DNA from: Myxococcus fulvus
GTDB lineage: Bacteria > Myxococcota > Myxococcia > Myxococcales > Myxococcaceae
Assembly: GCF_900111765.1 (NCBI RefSeq)
Contig: NZ_FOIB01000009.1
Span: 124,001 to 188,000 of the forward strand
Reading direction: 5' to 3'
Length of the DNA stretch: 64,000 nucleotides
A model generated the notes under the pieces. The model did no database searches. It was not told where the DNA came from and saw only the letters and a list, made by a program, of their open reading frames with translations. How positions within the stretch are numbered: position 1 is the first letter of the stretch; each line of letters begins with the position of its first letter. The translations under genes and the position numbers were made by a program. Positions 48,453-55,820 of this stretch are shown here, one piece after another.

Positions 48453-48471
48453 CTCCTGTAACCTGGTCAAC
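48453..48471. promoter_or_regulatory. 19-bp motif CTCCTGTAACCTGGTCAAC, third copy
   Basis: Shares the first ten bases with the motif before protease copy 1 and GGTCAAC with copy 2. Here it lies in the opposite orientation relative to the gene, 8 bases before the sugar-transferase start, and includes that gene's AGGAG on the minus strand, so resemblance may be partly chance. Confidence 0.3.
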
Positions 48472-48663
48472 GGGGCGCCACCCCACTGCAAGACTCGCAC
48501 CCTGGTCCCACGAGCACGCGTCCTGCCCGACTCCCTCTGACGAGACGGCCTCCTAACACGGAAAAACGCGTGAAACCAATGGGTTACCTCCGCCCCGGGT
48601 GGACAATGATGGGGGGAGGACACTGTCCCTCCATGAAAGACGGAGGCGGGGATGACAGCCGCG

Positions 48664-49806
48664 TCACACCGCCGTGGCGCGGGTTGTGGATTTCGTCGAC
48701 AGGCTGAGGAGCGACTCCACTTCGCGGAGCATCGCCTGCTGGAAGGACTGGCGGCTGAAGCGCTCGGCCTGCGAGCGGGCCTCTCGGGGGCTGAAGCTCG
48801 CTTCCCAGGAATCGAAGCGGCGCACGGCCTCTGACAGCGACGCGGGTGTCTGTTCTGAAAAGAACAGTCCGGTGCGGCTGTTCACCGTCTCCAACGCGCC
48901 GCCCTTGGCGAAGGCGATGACGGGGCGGCCGGTGGCCTGGGCCTCCAGCGGGGTGATGCCGAAGTCCTCCTCGGGCGTGAAGATGAGGGCGCGAGCGTCC
49001 CGGTACAAGGACGGCAGGGCGTCATCGGAGACGTTGCCCAGGAAGCGGATGTTCGGCGGCGGCGCGCCGGACGTGAGGCGGGCGGCCTCCTGGCCGGTGC
49101 CCACCACCCAGAGGGGAACGCCCAGCTCGCGGAAGGCCTCGAGCGCGATGTCCAGCCGCTTGTAGGGCGCGAAGGCGCCGAGCCACAGGAAGTATCCGCC
49201 GCGTCCCCCGCCCTCCAGCGGCAACCGGGTGAAGCGCTCCAGGTCCACCGGCGGATGCACCACGGTGGCCTCGCGCCCCCAGAAGCGCTGGAGCTTGCCG
49301 GCGACGTGGTGGCTGTTGGCCACGAAGCGGTCCACGCGCGCCGCCGAGGTCCGGTCCCAGCGCCGCAGCCAGGGCCGCACCGCGTGGGCCGCCGCGCGCA
49401 CGGGCAGCCGGGCGCGGCCGGGGCCGAAGTAGTCGTCGAACAAATCCCACATGTACCGCATGGGCGCGTGCACGTAGCTCAGGTGCGGCACGCCCTCGGG
49501 CGCGCGCAGGCCCTTGGCCACGCAGTGGCTGGAGGACAGCACCAGGTCGTAGTGCCCCTGGAGGCGCAGCGACTCGATGGCCTGGGGCATCAAGGGCAGC
49601 AGGTGCCGGTAGCGGGTGTGGACGCCGGGGATGTGCTGGAGGAACGAGGTGAAGATGCGCCGGGACTCGATGGCGGGGGACTGGGTGCCCGGCTGGTGGA
49701 TGAGGGTGTAGATGTCCGCGTCGGGCAGTGCTTCGCAGAGCGCGTCGAGCACGCGCTCTCCCCCGCGGTGGGTGACCAACCAATCGTGGACCAGGGCGAC
49801 CTTCAC
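48664..49806 (-). CDS. glycosyltransferase family 4
   Basis: 380 residues, GT-B fold. N-terminal VALVHDWLVTHRGGERVLDAL, a middle SYVHAPMRYMWDLFDDYFGPG, and the C-terminal donor-binding motif FTPEEDFGITPLEAQATGRPVIAFAKGGALETV with the EX7E pattern of retaining transferases. The sugar is unknown. GTG at 49806 is the start since VKVALVHDW matches homologues; the ribosome site is weak. It is upstream of the sugar-transferase gene on the same strand, suggesting one polysaccharide pathway. Confidence 0.92.
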   Translation of the reverse strand: MKVALVHDWLVTHRGGERVLDALCEALPDADIYTLIHQPGTQSPAIESRRIFTSFLQHIPGVHTRYRHLLPLMPQAIESLRLQGHYDLVLSSSHCVAKGLRAPEGVPHLSYVHAPMRYMWDLFDDYFGPGRARLPVRAAAHAVRPWLRRWDRTSAARVDRFVANSHHVAGKLQRFWGREATVVHPPVDLERFTRLPLEGGGRGGYFLWLGAFAPYKRLDIALEAFRELGVPLWVVGTGQEAARLTSGAPPPNIRFLGNVSDDALPSLYRDARALIFTPEEDFGITPLEAQATGRPVIAFAKGGALETVNSRTGLFFSEQTPASLSEAVRRFDSWEASFSPREARSQAERFSRQSFQQAMLREVESLLSLSTKSTTRATAV

Positions 49807-49905
49807 GAGGGCGGCTTCTAGCACCCCCCATGCCGCGCACGGCCAGCAACATGAAGCAGGTGCCTGCCTGCCCCCACGAGGGCCGCGCTGTGGTACGCGG
49901 GAGGC

Positions 49906-51003
49906 GTGGCTCAAGTCCTCCTCGACCTGCGCATGGTGCGCGGCCGGCTGCACGGAATCGCGCGCTACGCGCTGGAGCTGGCGCGACGGGTGCCGGTGCT
50001 CGCGCCGGACCTGCGCTTCTCCGCGCTGGTGCCACCCGAGGGCCTCCCCGCGGACCTGGGAGCGCTCGCGCCCCGGATGCCGTTGCACCGCTCGCTCGCG
50101 GGGTTCCTCTCGCCGGTGGAGCAGGCGGCGCTGGCGGCGGACCTGACGAAGCTCTCGCCGGACGTCTTCCACGCCACGTCGTTCTCGCTGCCGTTGTTCT
50201 GGCGCGGTCCGCTGGTCGCCACGCTGCATGACGCCAACCACGTCGCGCTCGCCCGCGAGTACACGCCGGCACAGGCGCTCTACTACCGGCTGGTGGTGGG
50301 CCCGCGCGCGAAGCGGGCTTCGGCGCTGGTGACGGTGTCCGAGTTCTCCCGCGAGGAGCTCGCGCGGCACCTGGGGATGTCGCCCTACCGGCTGCAGGTG
50401 ATTCACAACGGCGTGGACCCGAGCTTCCAACCTCCGTCACCGGTGGAGGCGCGTGCGTTCCGGGAGCGCCATGAGCTGCCCGCGCGCTACGTGGCCGCGG
50501 TGGGCAACGCGAAGCGGTTCAAGAACCTGGAGCTGCTGCGCCACTTCGCCGCGGACCTGCCGGTGCCCATCGTCCTGCTGGCCGGCAAGGGCGCGGTGGC
50601 GCACGAGCTGGGACTGCACGAGAACGTCCTGGACATCGAGGAGCTGCCCGAGTCGGAGATGCCGCTGTTCTATGGCTCCGCGGCGGCGCTGTTGTTGCCG
50701 TCGAAGTACGAGGGCTTCGGGCTGCCCGCGCTCGAGGCGATGGCGACCGGGTGCCCGGTGCTCGCGGCGGACGCGACGGCGCTGCCCGAGGTGGTCGGCG
50801 GCGCCGCGCTGAGGCTGCCTCCAGATGACCCGGACGCCTGGCGCGAGGCGACGCTGCGAGTCCTGCGCGACGATGCGCTGCGCGCGGAGTTGATGGAGCT
50901 GGGGCGCGAGCGCGCCGCGCGCTTCACCTGGGACGAGTGTGCTCGGCGCACGGTCGCCGTGTACCGACGCGTCCTCGAGAACCGCGCGCCCTCGGCGACC
51001 TGA
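49906..51003 (+). CDS. glycosyltransferase family 4
   Basis: 365 residues. GT-B signatures: HGIARYALELARR at the N-terminus, VSEFSREELARHLG and VIHNGVDPSFQPP in the middle, and LPSKYEGFGLPALEAMATGCPVLAADATALPEV containing the EX7E motif. Sugar specificity is unknown. GTG at 49906 is the start; 99 bases separate it from the divergent glycosyltransferase. It converges on the O-antigen-ligase-like gene. Confidence 0.93.
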   Translation: MAQVLLDLRMVRGRLHGIARYALELARRVPVLAPDLRFSALVPPEGLPADLGALAPRMPLHRSLAGFLSPVEQAALAADLTKLSPDVFHATSFSLPLFWRGPLVATLHDANHVALAREYTPAQALYYRLVVGPRAKRASALVTVSEFSREELARHLGMSPYRLQVIHNGVDPSFQPPSPVEARAFRERHELPARYVAAVGNAKRFKNLELLRHFAADLPVPIVLLAGKGAVAHELGLHENVLDIEELPESEMPLFYGSAAALLLPSKYEGFGLPALEAMATGCPVLAADATALPEVVGGAALRLPPDDPDAWREATLRVLRDDALRAELMELGRERAARFTWDECARRTVAVYRRVLENRAPSAT

Positions 51004-51017
51004 GCGCCGCCCGGCCC

Positions 51018-52334
51018 TCACTCGTGCGCGGCGGTCGCCGGCGCGGCGGGCCGACGTGGCGCCGCGCCGCGAAGCACCCCGCTCCCCTCGCACAGCCCCA
51101 GTCCCCACACGAGCGCGAACGACAGGTGCACGCTGGAGTGGAACGGCAGGTAGTGCACGAGCGCGAGGATGTGGAAGCCCACGAACGACAGCAACGCGCC
51201 GGTGGCCGCGATCGACCCCGCGCGGTGTCGGCGGATGAGCGCCCAGCCCAACAGGCCGTGCACGGTGAGCATCAACACCAGCCCCACCAGCCCCGTCTCG
51301 GCCCACACCGTGAGCCAGAGGTTGTGCGAGTCCGTGGCCAGCAGGTCCGTGATGCCCGACTCGTCCTGCCGCGCGAGCACCGCCGCCTTGTGGTTGCCGA
51401 AGCCCACGCCCACCCAGGGGTGGTCCTGGACGAGGCTCCAACCCACCGTCATCGCCAGCTCGCGCTCGCCGCCGTAGATGTTGTCCGCCGCCTTCCCCAG
51501 GCGCGCGCGCCACGCGGGAGACGCGAGCACCACGACAATCAGTCCGGCGATGAGCCCCAGCCCCACCCTGCGCGCAAGGCCGCTCACGAGCAGCAGCAGC
51601 GCCACCACGCTCACCATCAACGCCGCGCCGAGCGCCGCGCGCGCGAACGCGTTGTAGATGGACACCAACATGCCCAGCACCACCACGCCCGCCAGCAGCC
51701 GACGGCGCGCGACCTCGGAGCCTCCGAGGATGGCCAGCGCGGGCCCCAGCGCGGCGATGGCGCCGTGCGCGAAGCGCAACCGGTGGAAGAAGATGCCGCC
51801 CGCCGCGTAGCGCGGTGAGGCCTCCGTGCCGAAGTTCTCGTGCAGCCGGGCCAGGTTCAGCTTCAGGAACGCAGGGGGCTCCCAGGGCCAGCGCACGCGG
51901 TTCTGGAACACGCCCAGGCCCGCCGCGAACAACCACCCGCCCAACACCGTCCCGGCGATGGCCAACCAGGGCACACCCACCGAGCCCACGCACGCCACGG
52001 CCGCTCCCGCCACCGAGTCGAGCACCTGCCCGTAGCGAGAGCTGCGAGGCCACGCCACCGCCGCGCCCGTCATCAGCGCGAGCGCGGGCGACACCACCTG
52101 CCACGCGCACAGCGCCACGCTCGCCAGGACATACGCGCGCACGTCCCGCGCGAGCACGAGCCTCCGCTTGGCCAACAGCACCAGCGAGAGCAGCACCGCG
52201 GCGGACGCGGCCACCTGCAGCACGACCTCCGCCAGCACGATTCCCACGGCCCAGGCGAGCAGCACTCCGGCCACGACGCGACGAAGAAGAATCTCCAGCC
52301 GGGGCTGGGAGGGTTGGTCCATGAGGGGGTTCAC
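51018..52334 (-). CDS. O-antigen ligase/polymerase family membrane protein (Wzy_C)
   Basis: 438 residues with about ten membrane helices. The family core is seen as VGVGFGNHKAAVL and DSHNLWLTVWAETGLVGLVLML, with a periplasmic loop between. Members either ligate O-antigen to lipid A core (WaaL) or polymerise repeat units (Wzy). The GTG start at 52334 lies one base after the lptG stop; ATG at 52322 is an alternative. It is the last gene of the purH-lptFG operon; the link to LPS export favours a ligase role. Confidence 0.88.
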   Translation of the reverse strand: MNPLMDQPSQPRLEILLRRVVAGVLLAWAVGIVLAEVVLQVAASAAVLLSLVLLAKRRLVLARDVRAYVLASVALCAWQVVSPALALMTGAAVAWPRSSRYGQVLDSVAGAAVACVGSVGVPWLAIAGTVLGGWLFAAGLGVFQNRVRWPWEPPAFLKLNLARLHENFGTEASPRYAAGGIFFHRLRFAHGAIAALGPALAILGGSEVARRRLLAGVVVLGMLVSIYNAFARAALGAALMVSVVALLLLVSGLARRVGLGLIAGLIVVVLASPAWRARLGKAADNIYGGERELAMTVGWSLVQDHPWVGVGFGNHKAAVLARQDESGITDLLATDSHNLWLTVWAETGLVGLVLMLTVHGLLGWALIRRHRAGSIAATGALLSFVGFHILALVHYLPFHSSVHLSFALVWGLGLCEGSGVLRGAAPRRPAAPATAAHE

Positions 52335-52335
52335 G

Positions 52336-53451
52336 CTATCTCACGGCGAGCCAACGGCGGGGCACGTGAAGAAACCCCTCCCGACGGAGCCAGAGCGCGG
52401 CGGCCACCAGCACCAGGATGACGGGGGGTGTCCACGCCGCCACCGGGGGTGACAGGCGCTCCGTGAGCACCAACGTGCGGCACACCATCATCAGGCCCCA
52501 CATGCCCACCGCCACGAGCAGGCCCTCGACGATGGCGGCGGTGAGGTGGCCCTTGCGGCTGTTGCGCAGCGCCAGCCCCACCCCCAGCAGCGCGGCCGGC
52601 AGCGCCGCCAGTGGATAGGCGAAGCGGTTGTGCAGCGCGAGCTCGAACTGCTTGGTGGCGAGCCCCACCTCGCGCCGGGCGACAATCTGCTCGCGCAGCT
52701 CCCGCACGCGCATCTGCTCCGGACGGCCCGGGCGGATGCGGAAGGCCGAGGCGGCGATGCCCAGCTCGTACTCCGCGCTCTCCAGGCTCTTCACCGCCGT
52801 GTCCTGCTCCCCGCTGAACGTGCGCTCCACCACGCCCGTCAGTCGCCAGCGGTTGCCGTCCAGCCACTCCATGCGCGCCGCGTCCAGTCGGCTTCGCAGC
52901 TCGAACTCGCGCGACAGGGTGAAGATGGACACGTCCTGGAAGCCCTCCTGCGCGCTGCCCGCGCGGAGGAAGAAGATGCGGTCCCCTCGGCGGAACCACT
53001 GCTTCGGCGTGTAGTAGAAGCGCCAATCCCCCCAGCGGTTGAAGCGCTGGGTGGTGATTTCATCCACGCGGCGCCCGGCGTGGGTCGCCACGACCTCGTC
53101 AAAGACCACCAGGCCCGAGCAGGCCAACAGGCCGAACGCCAGCACCGGCACATACAGCGCGGAGGGGCCGAACGTCAGCGCGCGGATGGCCGTCACCTCC
53201 CCCTGCTTGCGCAGCGCGGACACCGTGGTGCCGGCGGCCAACAGCAGCGCGGCCGGCCCCAACTGCTGGACGGCCATCAGCGCCTTGTAGCCATAGAGCT
53301 TCGCCGCGTCCGTCACCCAGCCCGGGCCCGTGTACGTCTTCGCCCGGTCCACGAAGTCCACCACCACGAACACGAGCACCAGGCCGCCGAGGATTCCCAG
53401 CGCGAAGCGCACGTACGTCCGCAGCACATAGCCGAAGAGCGTCAGTCTCAC
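52336..53451 (-). CDS. lptG: LPS export ABC transporter permease LptG
   Basis: 371 residues of the YjgP/YjgQ family: three N-terminal helices, a long periplasmic beta-jellyroll (about residues 110-260) and three C-terminal helices (FAYPLAALPAALLGVGLAL, then GLLVAVGMWGLMMV). Together with LptF and the LptB ATPase it extracts LPS from the inner membrane. The GTG start overlaps the lptF stop (GTGA). The N-terminal VFVVVDFVDRAKTY is typical of LptG. Confidence 0.9.
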   Translation of the reverse strand: MRLTLFGYVLRTYVRFALGILGGLVLVFVVVDFVDRAKTYTGPGWVTDAAKLYGYKALMAVQQLGPAALLLAAGTTVSALRKQGEVTAIRALTFGPSALYVPVLAFGLLACSGLVVFDEVVATHAGRRVDEITTQRFNRWGDWRFYYTPKQWFRRGDRIFFLRAGSAQEGFQDVSIFTLSREFELRSRLDAARMEWLDGNRWRLTGVVERTFSGEQDTAVKSLESAEYELGIAASAFRIRPGRPEQMRVRELREQIVARREVGLATKQFELALHNRFAYPLAALPAALLGVGLALRNSRKGHLTAAIVEGLLVAVGMWGLMMVCRTLVLTERLSPPVAAWTPPVILVLVAAALWLRREGFLHVPRRWLAVR

Positions 53452-54557
53452 CGGACCGTCCCCGAGCGGCTCACCCGATACAGGGCCACCGCCCCCACCA
53501 CCATGAACACGACATTGGCCAGCTGTCCCGCGAGCGCCGCCGGCAGCTTGCCCTGCTGTCCCAGCTGCTCGAAGGCCCGGCTGAGCAGGTAGTACAGGAC
53601 GTAGCCGCCCAGCGTCAGCAGGTAGCCCCACGCGCGGCCCGCCTGACGCCGACCGATGGCCAGCGGCGTGCCCAACAGCGCGAACGCGATGGGCGCCAGC
53701 GCGCCTCCCAACCGGCTGTGCAGCGCCATCCGGAAACCTCGCGCGTCGCCGCCCTGTGCCTCCGCCTCGCTCGCCGCCTGCATCAGCTCCACCGGCGTCA
53801 GCTCCTCCTTCGCGGAGGTGAAGCGGCCGCGCTTGCCCATGGACGCGCCCACGCCCACGCTGATCTCCGCGCCGTCGAAGTGGATGACGCTGTAGTCCTC
53901 GCTCGCGCGCCCGGAGCGGTGCACCTCGCCGTCCTCCAACGCGAAGCGCAGCACCTCGCCACTGTTCGACGTGCCCACCTGTCCGCGATGCGCCAGCACG
54001 AGCAGCGGCGAGTTCGCCTCGCGGTCATCGTGCAGCAGCACGTTCGTCCACTTGCCGTCCGCGGACACCCGCTCCGCGTACAGCGTCAAGTCGCTCAGGT
54101 CCTCGTAGAAGGTCCCCGACTTCACGTCGCCCACGACGTTCTTGCGGATGACCTCGCTCACCAGCTCCTTCACGCCGGTGAGCCCCCACGGCTGCGCCGT
54201 GGAGGTGATGAGCAGCATGAGCGCGCTGAGCGCCACCGCGATGCCCAGGGGCGCCGCGAGCAGCCGCGAGGGCCCCACGCCCAACGCCTGGAGCGCCGTC
54301 AGCTCGCGGTCCTCGCCCAGCCGTCCCAGCCCCAGCAGGATGGCCAGCAGGAAGGCGATGGGCAGCGCCATCATCAGGAAGTGCGGCGTCAGGTACGCCA
54401 CCAGTCGCCCCAGGTCCGTCAGCGTCACGGACGAACCCAGGAGCACGTCCGTGCCCCGCAGGAACTGCATCACGAAGAGCAGCAGGAACATGAAGGCCAC
54501 CCAGACGCCGAGCGGCACCAGCAGTTCCTTGAGCAGATAGCGCGAGATGCGCGTCAC
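53448..54557 (-). CDS. lptF: LPS export ABC transporter permease LptF
   Basis: 369 residues. N-terminus ISRYLLKELLVPLGVWVAF and the helix pair around MMALPIAFLLAILLGLGRLGEDRELTALQALG match LptF, including the coupling-helix motif that docks the LptB ATPase. A periplasmic beta domain sits between the two membrane halves. GTG at 54557 overlaps the purD stop (GTGA), and its own stop overlaps the lptG start, so the three are coupled. lptB and lptC are not in the window. Confidence 0.9.
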   Translation of the reverse strand: MTRISRYLLKELLVPLGVWVAFMFLLLFVMQFLRGTDVLLGSSVTLTDLGRLVAYLTPHFLMMALPIAFLLAILLGLGRLGEDRELTALQALGVGPSRLLAAPLGIAVALSALMLLITSTAQPWGLTGVKELVSEVIRKNVVGDVKSGTFYEDLSDLTLYAERVSADGKWTNVLLHDDREANSPLLVLAHRGQVGTSNSGEVLRFALEDGEVHRSGRASEDYSVIHFDGAEISVGVGASMGKRGRFTSAKEELTPVELMQAASEAEAQGGDARGFRMALHSRLGGALAPIAFALLGTPLAIGRRQAGRAWGYLLTLGGYVLYYLLSRAFEQLGQQGKLPAALAGQLANVVFMVVGAVALYRVSRSGTVR

Positions 54558-55813
54558 GGCGTCGCCTTCAGCCCCTTCGCGCCGATGTCCCGACGGAAGT
54601 GCATGCCCTCGAAGCGGACCGCCTCCACCGCCGCGTAGGCGCGCTCCCGCGCCCGCGCCAGGTCCTCGCCCCGGGCACAGACCGTCAACACGCGTCCGCC
54701 ACTCGTCACCAGCGCCCCACCCCGCTCCTCCGCGCCCGCGATGAACACCAACGCGTCCGCCGGCACCGCGTCCACCCCGTCGATGCGCTGTCCCTTGCGC
54801 GGTGACTCGGGATAACCCTCCGCCGCCACCACCACGCCCACCGACGCGCCCGACGCGGCCACCAGCGGCCGCGACTCCAGCTGCCCCCGCGCGCACGCAT
54901 CCACCAGCGGCAGCAGGTCCTCACCCAGCTGCATCATCAACACCTGCGTCTCCGGATCTCCGAAGCGCGCGTTGAACTCCAGCACCTTGGGCCCGCTCCG
55001 CGTGAGCATCAGCCCCGCGTACAGCACGCCCCGGAACGCAATCCCGCGCCGACGCAGCACCGCCAGCGTGGGCGCGATGACGCTCTCGCCCACCTCCGCC
55101 AGCTGCCGCGCGTCCAGGAACGGCGCGGGGCTGTAGGCCCCCATGCCTCCCGTGTTGGGACCGGTGTCCCCATCCCCCACGCGCTTGTGGTCCTGCGACA
55201 GGGGCAACATCGCGTAGCGCTCGCCGTCGCAGAGCGCCATGGCGGAGACCTCCTCGCCCTCGAGCAGCTCCTCCAACACCATGCGCTGACCCGACGAGCC
55301 CAGGGCCGCCACGGCCCGCACCGCCTCGCGCGCGGCCTCCACGTCGTGGGCGACGATGACGCCCTTGCCCGCGGCCAGCCCGTCCGCCTTGACGACGATG
55401 CGGCCCTGCGCCACCGCGTAGGCCTCCGCCTCCGCCGCGTCCGTGAAGGTCCGGAAGGCCGCGGTGGGCACGCCCGCCTCCGCCATGATCTCCTTGGCGA
55501 AGGCCTTGGAGCCCTCGATGAGCGCGGCGCCCGCCACCGGCCCGAAGCAGGCGATGCCCGCCTTCGCCAGCGCGTCCGCCACACCCGCCACCAGCGGCGC
55601 CTCCGGCCCCACCACCACCAGGTCCACCGACTCGCGCTTCGCGAGCGCGACGACCTCGTCCGGCGAGTCCGCCTTCACCGGCACATTCGTCGCCAGCTTC
55701 GCGGTGCCCGGGTTGCCCGGGGCACACCACAGCCGCGTGAGGCGCGGGCTCTGCGACAGCTTCCACGCCAGCGCGTGCTCACGGCCTCCGGAACCCAGCA
55801 ACAGGACCTTCAC
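54554..55813 (-). CDS. purD: phosphoribosylamine-glycine ligase
   Basis: 419 residues; ATP-grasp enzyme making glycinamide ribonucleotide in purine synthesis. N-terminal VKVLLLGSGGREHALAWKL, ATP-grasp segments RIVVKADGLAAGKGVIVA and GPNTGGMGAYSPAP, and LEFNARFGDPETQVLMMQL are all diagnostic. GTG at 55813 gives the usual N-terminus; a GTG two codons earlier is possible. It lies seven bases after the TPR gene stop and overlaps lptF. Confidence 0.96.
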   Translation of the reverse strand: MKVLLLGSGGREHALAWKLSQSPRLTRLWCAPGNPGTAKLATNVPVKADSPDEVVALAKRESVDLVVVGPEAPLVAGVADALAKAGIACFGPVAGAALIEGSKAFAKEIMAEAGVPTAAFRTFTDAAEAEAYAVAQGRIVVKADGLAAGKGVIVAHDVEAAREAVRAVAALGSSGQRMVLEELLEGEEVSAMALCDGERYAMLPLSQDHKRVGDGDTGPNTGGMGAYSPAPFLDARQLAEVGESVIAPTLAVLRRRGIAFRGVLYAGLMLTRSGPKVLEFNARFGDPETQVLMMQLGEDLLPLVDACARGQLESRPLVAASGASVGVVVAAEGYPESPRKGQRIDGVDAVPADALVFIAGAEERGGALVTSGGRVLTVCARGEDLARARERAYAAVEAVRFEGMHFRRDIGAKGLKATP

Positions 55814-55820
55814 ATCCACC

